Assembly: GCA_035906235.1 (NCBI GenBank)
Contig: JAMIFN010000039.1
Location: 1-22,190, forward strand
Source of the DNA: JAMIFN01 sp035906235
GTDB lineage: Bacteria; Pseudomonadota; Gammaproteobacteria; Burkholderiales; Burkholderiaceae_C
Direction of reading: 5' to 3'
DNA: 22,190 nucleotides
Under the pieces are notes generated by a model that saw only the letters and a program-made list of their open reading frames with translations, searched no databases and had not been told where the DNA came from. Position numbers and translations under genes: made by a program. Shown here piece by piece: positions 1-7,617 of this stretch (position 1 is its first letter; each line of letters opens with the position of its first letter).

Positions 1-1455
1 AATAAACAGCTGGAAACACCCAACTACCGTTTGGATCGTCTGAAACACGATGACCCGCGTTTAGAGCGCACAGAAGCCAGCTACAAACTGGCCGAAGAGA
101 TTGAGGACCCCACCGAAATCACACGCAAAGCCAACGAGCCGACAAATAAACAACAGCCCGTCATCAAAGGCTTTTTGCCCGAAGCCCCACTGCCTGTTTC
201 AGAAGAGAAAACCGCAGTTTTTGCCGTAAAACCTGCCCTGGCAGCTGCAAAAAAAGAAGCGAATGCAAAAGCCGGCAGCGGTTTTATGGCTTGGCTCAAA
301 GGCTTGTTTGGCCTCACTTCAGCCCAAAGCGCAGAACCCGCGCCTGCAGCAACCGAAGCTGAAAAACCCAAATCCGCCTCAGGCAACCGCCATGGCCGTG
401 GTGCGCAAGGCGGCGGCAACCGCGGCGGCCGCGCTCGCGGCGAACGCCAAGAACGCAGTGGCGAGCGCCCTGAAAAACCTGAAAACCGCGAAGGCAAAAA
501 CGGCCAACGCCCAGCCCGTGCAGACAAAGCTGAGCGCCCCGAACGCAGCGCCGACAGCCGCCCTGCCCGTGGCGACAAGACCGAGCGTCCAGAACAGCGC
601 AGCCCGCGTGAAGGCGCAGAAGGCAAGGCAGCAGGCGAGGCCAAGCGCCCAGCGCGCAACGAAAACCGCGATGGCAACCGCGAGTTTGCGCGTGAACCTG
701 GCCGTGAAGTGGCGCGCGAGCCACGCCGCGAGCGCAGCGCGGCACGCCCAGAAGACACGGGCCTCGGCAACGCCGCTGCAGCCCGCCGCGAATCTGACGC
801 GCCATCGATGCACGATGCCCCTAGCACCGAGCAAACAGCTACGCCATTGGGCGAAGGCCAGAGCCATCGTGAGCCACGCGAGCGCAAGAGCCGTGATCGC
901 TACGGACGCGACCGCCGGGGTCGTGCTGATCGCGCCGAACGCCCAGCCGCAGATGAAACCCTCGAGCAAACGGCTACGGCTGCACCCCAAAGCAGTGCCG
1001 AGCCAGGCTATAGCGACTTTGTCGATACCCAGCCCCAGCAGCACGTGGTGGTGCCAGCTCCCGCTGCGGCCGATGCGGTGCAAACAGCTGCTGTAGCCGT
1101 GGCTGCATTAGCGACTGCGCCTGCCGCGGTATCGGTGTCTGCTGTCCCTCAAACTGAACCAACACCAAGCACGGCGCTAGCAGCCTCGCGAGGTTTGCCC
1201 AGTATCGCCAGCTACACTCTGCCGTTAGATGCGCTGGCCAATGTGGCGACTACGGCGGGTTTGCAATGGGTGCAGTCTGATGCGGCCAAAGTGGCGCAGG
1301 TACAAGCGCAAATTGCCGCGGAGCCTAAGCTCGTCCATGTGCCACGCGAACGCCCTGTGCTGCCGCACCTAAGCACCGAGCCCCTGATTTTGGTGGAAAC
1401 GCGCAAAGACCTCATCGCCATCAACTTCCCCTTTGATGGGAATGCCCGATCTTAG
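1..1455 (+). CDS. rne: Ribonuclease E, C-terminal part (5' truncated by window edge)
   Basis: The frame is open from base 1, so the gene begins outside the window. The first residues (NKQLETPNYRLDRLKHDDPR) match the segment that follows the catalytic half in betaproteobacterial RNase E. The S1, catalytic and Zn-link regions are therefore upstream and unseen. What remains is the scaffold half. Residues of about 120 to 320 of this fragment are extremely rich in Arg, Glu, Pro and Gly, with many ERPE/RPAR/REP-like runs, which suits an RNA-binding, disordered arginine-rich segment. An Ala/Val/Thr/Pro-rich linker follows. The C-terminal end (LILVETRKDL) resembles the short conserved terminal micro-motif of RNase E in this group. 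The role is mRNA decay and rRNA processing at the membrane degradosome (family knowledge). The long open frames on other strands here are shadows of the biased composition. Confidence 0.9.
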   Translation, partial: NKQLETPNYRLDRLKHDDPRLERTEASYKLAEEIEDPTEITRKANEPTNKQQPVIKGFLPEAPLPVSEEKTAVFAVKPALAAAKKEANAKAGSGFMAWLKGLFGLTSAQSAEPAPAATEAEKPKSASGNRHGRGAQGGGNRGGRARGERQERSGERPEKPENREGKNGQRPARADKAERPERSADSRPARGDKTERPEQRSPREGAEGKAAGEAKRPARNENRDGNREFAREPGREVAREPRRERSAARPEDTGLGNAAAARRESDAPSMHDAPSTEQTATPLGEGQSHREPRERKSRDRYGRDRRGRADRAERPAADETLEQTATAAPQSSAEPGYSDFVDTQPQQHVVVPAPAAADAVQTAAVAVAALATAPAAVSVSAVPQTEPTPSTALAASRGLPSIASYTLPLDALANVATTAGLQWVQSDAAKVAQVQAQIAAEPKLVHVPRERPVLPHLSTEPLILVETRKDLIAINFPFDGNARS

Positions 1456-1509
1456 AGTGGGTCAAATGATTCGCAGCGGATCTACGCTGCGGGTAATGGC
1501 ACCATACAC

Positions 1510-1535
1510 ATAACCCCCGATGATGCGGGGGTTAT
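1510..1535. terminator. Perfect inverted repeat, probable terminator after rne
   Basis: Two 10-nt arms (1510-1519 and 1526-1535, ATAACCCCCG and its complement) flank a 6-nt loop. The hairpin lies 55 bp after the rne stop, between convergent genes. The U-tract is poor on both sides (TTGCTT on the plus side), so it may act as a weak intrinsic terminator or only as a 3'-end stabilising stem. Confidence 0.6.
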
Positions 1536-1544
1536 TGCTTGGAC

Positions 1545-1588
1545 GCGTTGGTGAGGCGTTGGTGAGGCGTTGGTGAGGCGTTGGTGAG
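1545..1588. repeat. 11-bp tandem repeat, four perfect copies
   Basis: The unit GCGTTGGTGAG is repeated exactly four times (1545-1555, 1556-1566, 1567-1577, 1578-1588) just past the rne terminator hairpin. An 11-bp unit is out of phase with codons, and the region is intergenic. It looks like a small variable-number tandem repeat that could expand or contract by slippage. No function is visible. Confidence 0.9.
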
Positions 1589-1717
1589 GGGGACTGAACT
1601 CCCATTTGGACCATCAGTTTTCGCGTCTTGGTGCAAGTGCGTGTATAAGGGATGCTGCGGCGGAATGGGAGGAGGCGTTGTTGCATTACCGAATGCAGAG
1701 GTTGGAGTTGGGCACCT

Positions 1718-3487
1718 TTAGGGCACAGCACGCTGATACAGCGCCATGACCTCGTCGTTATCGGATGGGCGCTGAATATAGCCGTGCAATTCCCACAATT
1801 GCTCGCCAATCAAATCGGGCAAATGCCCCATGTCTTGTTTCTCCAGCAATAACCATGCGCAAGTGGGCGTGTTTTTTTGTGTGCGGGAATGTGCGTAAGG
1901 ATGGCTGGCCAACGGGCGATAAAAATACAAAGCCGCCGTATGTTCTGGGCTGAGTTGGTGACTGTATATACAAGGCTGTAAGCCTTTAGGTAGGCTAGTG
2001 GCAGCTGTCTGCTCATGCAAGCTTTGCATTACCCCTTCATAACTGCGTGCGTAATTTAGCAGGGGAAACCAAAGGCTGAGCAGCAAAATCCAGCAGACTG
2101 CGGCTCCTCCTGCCGGGATGGCCAGACTTTTCCAGAGTGCGGAACGGTCGCGTCCGACACGCCAGACGATAGATCGTAGCCAAAGCAAAGTCACGAATAG
2201 TGCGATGGCGGCCGCCCACCAGGGGTTGTGGTATTGCAGCCCGGGCAACAGTTTGGCGGCATTGCGTGCGGGCTGGGCTGGCCAGCCGGTTTCTAAAGAC
2301 AGCCAGACGACCCAGATGCTTAAGGCACACAGACTAAAGAACATTAAAGTAAACCAATCAACCAAAGCCGATACCGTGCGCCGCATCGTGGGTAATAACA
2401 TAGCGGCCAGTACCGCAATAGCGGGCGTAACGAGCAACAATTGGCGATCCGCTGGGGTTTTGAGAAAAACCAAAGACAATGCTGCCAGGCTTGCGCCGAG
2501 GGGCAATAAAATAGGCGGGCTGCGCCACCAGGCACGCCAAGCCCACAAAGCAATCAGCGCCATCAAGCCTGTGGGCCATAAAAACCATCCAAACAAGCGC
2601 AGCCAAGATTGCCAGCTGCGTCCAGATGTATACAGCCCAGCCCACCAGTCCTGATTGGCGTTGCTGATGCCATAGTTTGCGCATTGCAAAAGCCAACTCA
2701 GTAGCGCGGCGACAAAGGCGAGTGCGCAAAGTATGAGATGAGTCCGTTTATTTGCAATAGGCAGGCTGTTTTGCTGCAAGGCGCGTGCGAGGCAAACAGC
2801 CAAAACAAAAAGTAACAGTAAGCCGGGGGCACCAGAGAAGGCCAGTCCAAAACTCGCAAGGCCAGCAGCGAGCAAGCTTTTCCTAGGGTATAGGCGTTGC
2901 GCTGAGATAGCGTATAGCCAGAGGGCGCTGAAAGCCAAACGCGCGAGCACTGCTGTGGCTTCGTGCCCCAACTGCGCCACGCCTAGGGTTGCCATCAAAG
3001 CCAGTACGCTGCCATCTGCTACGCTGCGTGCATAGTCGACGGGGCGCGCCTCACCACCTAGGGCAAAGGGTAAAGGTTGCGCTTCTGGCTCACGGCACAG
3101 GCAATAGGTGGCGTACCAAACAGCAGCAAAGCTTAGCAACAACAAAAACATAAAAGGCAGGCGGGCAGCCATATCTAAGGGCATAGCCCAAGCCCCTAGT
3201 TTGATGCCGAGTGCACCCACCCAATACGGTAGCCAAGTAAAAGCGGGTGCAGCAACATGGTCTAAAACCGGCTTGAGCCAAGGGCTGCGCCCTTCTGCAA
3301 TGGCTTGCATCCAGCCCAAGGCCATGATGTCTGCACTTTTCCAGGGATCACGCAGAACGAAACCTGCGCAGGTGTAGATTAGGCATAAGCCCCACAGCAT
3401 CCAGCGTGGCAGCCGCCACATGGCCGCTTGCGACACGATGGCAGGAGATGGGCGTTGCAGGCGGTGAGCGGGGTGGTTGCTGAGCAT
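1718..3487 (-). CDS. Polytopic membrane protein, probable GT39/ArnT-like glycosyltransferase
   Basis: From the ATG at 3487 this gives 589 residues. About a dozen hydrophobic segments fill residues 20 to about 480, followed by a soluble tail of about 110 residues. After the first membrane segment there is a loop with RDPWKSAD, which sits where GT-C enzymes of the PMT/ArnT type carry their acidic catalytic loop. Enzymes of that type move a sugar from a polyprenyl-phosphate donor on the periplasmic face. The assignment rests on topology and this loop only, so substrate and product cannot be named. The frame extends upstream to a TTG at 3586 and an ATG at 3571. I chose 3487 because the earlier region is Pro/Leu-rich and overlaps an intergenic hairpin, but no convincing ribosome site decides the start. 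It lies last in a run of minus-strand genes. It could instead be an uncharacterised membrane protein. Confidence 0.65.
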   Translation of the reverse strand: MLSNHPAHRLQRPSPAIVSQAAMWRLPRWMLWGLCLIYTCAGFVLRDPWKSADIMALGWMQAIAEGRSPWLKPVLDHVAAPAFTWLPYWVGALGIKLGAWAMPLDMAARLPFMFLLLLSFAAVWYATYCLCREPEAQPLPFALGGEARPVDYARSVADGSVLALMATLGVAQLGHEATAVLARLAFSALWLYAISAQRLYPRKSLLAAGLASFGLAFSGAPGLLLLFVLAVCLARALQQNSLPIANKRTHLILCALAFVAALLSWLLQCANYGISNANQDWWAGLYTSGRSWQSWLRLFGWFLWPTGLMALIALWAWRAWWRSPPILLPLGASLAALSLVFLKTPADRQLLLVTPAIAVLAAMLLPTMRRTVSALVDWFTLMFFSLCALSIWVVWLSLETGWPAQPARNAAKLLPGLQYHNPWWAAAIALFVTLLWLRSIVWRVGRDRSALWKSLAIPAGGAAVCWILLLSLWFPLLNYARSYEGVMQSLHEQTAATSLPKGLQPCIYSHQLSPEHTAALYFYRPLASHPYAHSRTQKNTPTCAWLLLEKQDMGHLPDLIGEQLWELHGYIQRPSDNDEVMALYQRAVP

Positions 3488-3581
3488 GGCAGCGAAAATA
3501 GCCAGAATAGAAAAGGGCTGCGGGGAGGGTAAAAGCAGGGGCAGGAACGCTGGCGTGGGGGACGCGAGCATGCGCACCGCG

Positions 3582-3598
3582 CCCAAGTCTTACTTGGG
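3582..3598. other. Intergenic hairpin (7-bp stem, 3-nt loop)
   Basis: CCCAAGT and its complement flank CTT, 25 bp past the stop of the hydrolase gene on the minus strand. No U-tract follows, so a terminator role is doubtful. Its presence argues against the farthest upstream start for the next gene. Confidence 0.45.
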
Positions 3599-3622
3599 GT
3601 GAGGTCTCTCAGTCAAGGGCGG

Positions 3623-4240
3623 CTAGGTCGTAGCGGCCAGTAGATCAAAAACAGTCTGGGCTTTGCGGTGCTGGGTGTCGGCCAGCCATTCCAAGGCCAG
3701 CATCTCTAAGGTAACCAATTCTGCGCCTTGCGCAGCGAGTCTGTCCAAGGCCGCGTCATGGTCACGCGCTCGCGGGCTTGCGCAGCAGTCGACAAGCACT
3801 ATCAGACTGAAATCTTCGTGATCGAGCATATCTAAAGCCGTTTGCAGCACCGCTGTATGGGTATAGCAGCCAGCGAGCACGATATCGCTGCGGGGATCAG
3901 CGGGAGGTTTTTGCAGATGCTTAGGGATGCTACGGGCATTGCCTTTTGGCGCCGTTGCCGTGCTTTGCAATAATGGCAAGAGGGAGGGAGTGTCTTCTCC
4001 AGCGGCACTGTAGCGGCTGCGCTCGATATGGCGTTGGGCATCGGGCAAGGTTTCGGCCAGCCAAGCGCCTGCGATATTCTGCGGCAACTGCGCACTGCAG
4101 ACGGGTAAGGCAAAGATGCGAGCCAGTTCTTGCAGGGCACGCAGGCGGCTGTGCAAATTTGCGGCTTGTTCCAAGTTTTTAAGGCTGAGGCTTTGCCAGT
4201 CCAGCAAAACCAATTGAGACTGATCAGCAGATAACAACAT
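3623..4240 (-). CDS. Isochorismatase-fold cysteine hydrolase
   Basis: This 205-residue protein has the isochorismatase/nicotinamidase-like layout. It opens with a hydrophobic strand ending in the catalytic Asp (VLLDWQ, D14). The nucleophile region is AGCYTHTAVLQTALDML with Cys125 and a typical TH pair after it. A Rossmann-like C-terminal half has VLVDCCAS and a final Glu/Leu-rich helix. The Lys expected in the Asp-Lys-Cys triad is replaced at the aligned position by Arg74 (IERSRYSA). Some YcaC-type relatives also show Arg in this region, so this is not proof of inactivity. The substrate is unknown. The gene starts 11 bp after the stop of the STAS gene, so the two are very likely co-transcribed. 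No strong ribosome site precedes the ATG, which fits translational coupling. Confidence 0.8.
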   Translation of the reverse strand: MLLSADQSQLVLLDWQSLSLKNLEQAANLHSRLRALQELARIFALPVCSAQLPQNIAGAWLAETLPDAQRHIERSRYSAAGEDTPSLLPLLQSTATAPKGNARSIPKHLQKPPADPRSDIVLAGCYTHTAVLQTALDMLDHEDFSLIVLVDCCASPRARDHDAALDRLAAQGAELVTLEMLALEWLADTQHRKAQTVFDLLAATT

Positions 4241-4251
4241 AAGCGAAAAAT

Positions 4252-6093
4252 TTAATTGCTGCGCAGCACGACGCGGGCCTGTTCACTGATACCTAATGCA
4301 TCAAAGAGGGCACTGACCAAGCGGTGCACTTGGCTAAATTGCACATGGACGCCATGGTTCTTTTGTTCAATGACCCAGTTGAGGATGGTGCCTGCAGCCG
4401 TAAAGTCGATGCGCATGAGCTTATGGCAATCAATGACCAACACATTTTGCCCCTGGCGACGCTGGTCTAGCGTAGCCAATAGCGCACTGGTATCACCATG
4501 AATTTGCCCAGCCAATTCAACCCCCGCAAGCACGCGTGGGGCGTGAACTTCAGCCAAACTGGCGTCGTCCATCAACATCGAATCAATAATGGTGTGGCCG
4601 ACCATGACATCGTTCTCACATTCTTCATCATCCAAGGATTTGAATTTATTTTTGGTGCGTTCCCAAGCGGGGGGCGAGACTTCAAAAGCGATACAAAACT
4701 CTAGCGCCAAACCTTCGAAATCCTCGTCGCGCTGCATCAGTCGGGTCATCAGCAAACGCAATTGCCAACGGTCTTGAGGGGCATCTTTGGGAGTATTCTC
4801 AGTTCCATCGCTTAGGGCTTTGTTGAGGTTCTCAATCCCAATAAAGTGCAGTTCAATCGGGTGTGCAACCCATTCGCTGGCGATTTTTTGTAGTGCGGGA
4901 ATGGCGCCATCTTCGATTTTTTTCAGGCCGCTCCAATCCAGCCGCCATGGTTGGGGGAGCTTGGATAAAACGACTTGCATGGTGGTTAAGCTTTGCGCAC
5001 TCAGCACACCCGGGCAACGCCAGTCATAGGGTTTTTCAGCGGCAGCCTGACTGCGTTGCTTCTCATTGATCCCCAACATCTCTGGCATCGAGAACCATTG
5101 CGGTGCCGATCGGTTAAAGCGCGTCACAAAATTGATGGACAGCTCTTCAAATTGGGATTGGTTGCCGACAGCACGGTAGAAATCAAATAAAGTAAGCCAA
5201 GAAGGTTCGTGTGTTTGCCTCGGACCTGCCGCACTGATGCAGGCTAGTAGGGCATCCTCTGTGGCGTCGTCCTCACCGTTGGCAAACAAAATCGCGGCTT
5301 CTTCCATTTCTGGATCGTGGATGACTTCCTCGATTTCTAAAGAGTATTCACGCGATGGAGAAAAATCGGATGGGCTCAGATTGCTGACGATAGGGGCAGC
5401 GCCCGTGGCCAAATTGAGCGAAACCGCTTCTTGGCTGGAGCGAATTTCCAGCGGCGAACTGTGGGTTTTCCCCTGCAGTTCCAGTTTGATGGGGAAATCC
5501 TCATCCAAACTGGGGTGGGCTTGGGTTGCTTGGGCGGGCTTTGCTGCCAGCGATGATAGTCCTATCGGCTCGGTTGGGGCATAGGCCGGTGATGGTGACG
5601 GCTGCTGCTGCGGTGCGACTGTGGCAGCCGCTGCGGACTGCGGTGACCCCGGTGCGTGAGGGGGGGTGCCCTGGGCGCTACCATGTTTGCCTTGCCACCA
5701 CTGTTGTGACATTTGCTCCTCGATCTCGTTGATTTTTTTTAGCGTCTGTTCGCGTTCGTTAGACGGGCGCGTGTAGTTCATACTACTGACAAAGAAGGAG
5801 GGGCGTAGGCTGGTGTCGCCTTCCAAACCGCGGGCGCGACGACGCAATTTGCGCAGCATTTCAAATTCGCGTTTTCGGACGAAGTCGTTGTGGCGTTTGC
5901 GCTCCATCATGTCTTTGATGGCTTGCTTGGAATAGGCCACATCCGGCTGCGGTTCATCCCCACCCAAGGTACTGGCCGCAACGCGTTGATCCAAGTCACC
6001 CCAGTTGGTGGCTTTGTCTGAGCCTGTTTTAACCAATTTGGCGACGCGGGAGAGGAAGCCGCCACCTTTACCGGTGAAGTCTGAACCTGCCAT
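4252..6093 (-). CDS. STAS-domain protein with long N-terminal region
   Basis: This 613-residue soluble protein ends in a STAS domain (about residues 525-610). The pattern there is a beta strand VLVIDC, then MRIDFTAAGTILNWV and a final helix ALFDALGISEQ. STAS domains act as partner-switching or anti-anti-sigma-like modules. Here the usual DSSG-type phospho-acceptor loop reads DFTAAG, so classical Ser phosphorylation is not evident. Residues 60-100 are very basic (ERKRHNDFVRKREFEMLRKLRRRARG), residues of about 130 to 190 are Gln/Pro/Ala-rich and probably disordered, and the middle is helical with no domain I recognise. The start at 6093 was chosen because GGAAGG lies 8 nt upstream. An in-frame ATG at 6099 has only 2 nt spacing, and farther upstream a hairpin occupies the frame. 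It lies behind dksA and in front of the hydrolase on one strand. The function is unknown. Confidence 0.8.
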   Translation of the reverse strand: MAGSDFTGKGGGFLSRVAKLVKTGSDKATNWGDLDQRVAASTLGGDEPQPDVAYSKQAIKDMMERKRHNDFVRKREFEMLRKLRRRARGLEGDTSLRPSFFVSSMNYTRPSNEREQTLKKINEIEEQMSQQWWQGKHGSAQGTPPHAPGSPQSAAAATVAPQQQPSPSPAYAPTEPIGLSSLAAKPAQATQAHPSLDEDFPIKLELQGKTHSSPLEIRSSQEAVSLNLATGAAPIVSNLSPSDFSPSREYSLEIEEVIHDPEMEEAAILFANGEDDATEDALLACISAAGPRQTHEPSWLTLFDFYRAVGNQSQFEELSINFVTRFNRSAPQWFSMPEMLGINEKQRSQAAAEKPYDWRCPGVLSAQSLTTMQVVLSKLPQPWRLDWSGLKKIEDGAIPALQKIASEWVAHPIELHFIGIENLNKALSDGTENTPKDAPQDRWQLRLLMTRLMQRDEDFEGLALEFCIAFEVSPPAWERTKNKFKSLDDEECENDVMVGHTIIDSMLMDDASLAEVHAPRVLAGVELAGQIHGDTSALLATLDQRRQGQNVLVIDCHKLMRIDFTAAGTILNWVIEQKNHGVHVQFSQVHRLVSALFDALGISEQARVVLRSN

Positions 6094-6101
6094 GGTCATA
6101 T

Positions 6102-6107
6102 CCTTCC
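6102..6107 (-). promoter_or_regulatory. Ribosome binding site that decides the STAS-gene start
   Basis: GGAAGG on the minus strand lies 8 nt before the ATG at 6093 and only 2 nt before the ATG at 6099. The spacing favours initiation at 6093. Confidence 0.7.
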
Positions 6108-6129
6108 AAAAACTATCGATTCCAAGGGT

Positions 6130-6148
6130 TGTCCCGCGTAGCGGGACA
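6130..6148. other. Intergenic hairpin between dksA and the STAS gene
   Basis: An 8-bp perfect stem (TGTCCCGC and complement) closes a 3-nt loop, 33 bp past the dksA stop in the 87-bp gap before the next gene. No U-tract follows on the minus strand. It may protect the 3' end of dksA mRNA or act as a weak or factor-dependent stop. Confidence 0.55.
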
Positions 6149-6180
6149 CGGCCAAGTACCAACATTGAGACAAAACAAAC

Positions 6181-7527
6181 TTAATCGCCAAACATTTTTT
6201 GTTTCAATTCTCGGCGAGTTTGCGCCTCTAGTGACAAAGATGCTGTCGGACGCGCCAGTAAACGCGGCACACCAATAGGTTCACCTGTCTCATCGCAATA
6301 ACCGTAGTCGTCGTTATCAATGCGAGCAATGGACTGTTCGATTTTTTTGAGCAGTTTGCGTTCACGGTCGCGTGTGCGCAGCTCTAGTGCGTGCTCTTCT
6401 TCAATCGTTGCACGGTCGGCTGGATCGGGCACGATGGAGCTGTCTTCTTTCAAATTAACAGTGGTTTCACCCGCATTGGCCAAGATATTGTTTTTCAAAG
6501 CCACGAGGCGCAGGCGGAAGAAGGCCAATTGCACTTCATTCATGTATTCACCGTCGGGCATGGCGATGATCTCGTCATCACTCAATTCGTGCGGTTTTTT
6601 GTTTTTCCAGTTATTGGCCAGTTTGGGATTTTTTTTGATGGCAGTCGGAATCGGGGTTGCCAGGGTACTTCTTGTCGTCATCTCGATTTTCGGAGGGTTT
6701 TCAAATGTGCTGCTAGGTACTATCGGTTTGCCATTGCCCGATGATTTTGTCTTGGGCTTACTGGTCGTCGGCGCGGCCGATGCTGCCAGTTTAGGGGGCG
6801 CTAGTGTAGCGGCCTTTTCTGGGGATTTTTTTTGCGCTGACGGGACTGGTGACTTGGCCGTGGCAGTATCGCTGGCTTTTCCGTGGGATTTAGTGGGTGG
6901 CTTGGACGCAGCTGTCTTGGCTGGCGTTTTGACGACTGCTTTGCTCGGCAGTGCTTTGTTTGGTGTTTTGGAGATCCCTTTTTTTGCAGGAGTCTTGACG
7001 ACGGGTTTGGCTGCAGGGTTTTTTTGGGCGGCGGCTTTGATGGCTGTTTTGGCTGAGTCTCTCACAGCAGGTTGCGCTGCAGATTTTTTGGCGGGGGTCT
7101 TGGTGTTTGACTTGGACGCGGTCTTTGGGCTTGGCGCTTTGGCGATTGTTTTTGCAGGTGCTTTTACCAGAGCTTTTTTGGCAGAGGCCTTTGGGGTAGT
7201 GCTGTCCTTAGCCTTGACTGCAGCTTGACTTTTGGGTTTAGGCGTGATTTTTTTTGTCGGCGTCTCGACCTTTGCCGGAATGGCTTTTTTGGTTGGAGTC
7301 TTGCTACTGGCCTTTAAGATGCCCGTTTTCGGAGTCGCTTTAGTTTGAGCTTTTGGAGATATTGGTGTCACGGATTTTTTGGGACTGATTTTTTTTGTAG
7401 GGGCCGTTGCGCTTGCGAGGGACTTCTTGGGCGTCACAGTTTTGCTGGCAGCCTTCCCCTCTTTCCCCAATGGAGCTGCTTTTTTACTTGATGTAGCTTG
7501 CTTTGCTATTTTTTTTACGCTGGCCAT
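6181..7527 (-). CDS. dksA: DksA-family RNA polymerase-binding protein with H1-like tail
   Basis: The last ~150 of 448 residues are a complete DksA: GEYMNEVQLAFFR, then the coiled coil with the tip motif D368-P-A-D371-R-A373, then the globular C-terminal domain. The tip enters the RNA polymerase secondary channel and works with ppGpp (family knowledge). The spacing from the second tip Asp to the first finger Cys is 40 residues, as in E. coli. Only one of the four zinc cysteines remains (Cys411; the others are Thr414, Ser432, Ala435), as in alphaproteobacterial DksA. The first ~285 residues are a Lys/Ala/Pro/Thr-rich tail with repeated TPKK, PTKK and PAKK motifs, like histone H1 or AlgP. The ATG at 7527 was chosen because AAGGAG lies 9 nt upstream; a second ATG at 7551 overlaps that site. 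The COG0523 gene lies 90 bp upstream on the same strand. Confidence 0.92.
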   Translation of the reverse strand: MASVKKIAKQATSSKKAAPLGKEGKAASKTVTPKKSLASATAPTKKISPKKSVTPISPKAQTKATPKTGILKASSKTPTKKAIPAKVETPTKKITPKPKSQAAVKAKDSTTPKASAKKALVKAPAKTIAKAPSPKTASKSNTKTPAKKSAAQPAVRDSAKTAIKAAAQKNPAAKPVVKTPAKKGISKTPNKALPSKAVVKTPAKTAASKPPTKSHGKASDTATAKSPVPSAQKKSPEKAATLAPPKLAASAAPTTSKPKTKSSGNGKPIVPSSTFENPPKIEMTTRSTLATPIPTAIKKNPKLANNWKNKKPHELSDDEIIAMPDGEYMNEVQLAFFRLRLVALKNNILANAGETTVNLKEDSSIVPDPADRATIEEEHALELRTRDRERKLLKKIEQSIARIDNDDYGYCDETGEPIGVPRLLARPTASLSLEAQTRRELKQKMFGD

Positions 7528-7617
7528 GCCAAAAATCTCCTTCCTGGTCATACAACTGCAGCCACACCCGGCTGCAATCGCGCCCAGTGCGGCTAAGAAT
7601 CAGCGACGCATACTACC

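Noticed and set aside
81..1096. Long open frames opposite and beside rne (up to 277 codons)
   Set aside because: They are Arg/Ala/Ser-rich shadows of the biased rne tail, with no ribosome site or recognisable domain, and they overlap a frame that continues a known protein family.
6320..7228. 302-codon plus-strand frame over the dksA tail, resembling a membrane protein
   Set aside because: The reverse complement of Lys/Ala/Pro codons gives Phe/Leu/Gly/Ala by composition alone. The dksA frame has family motifs and a good ribosome site.
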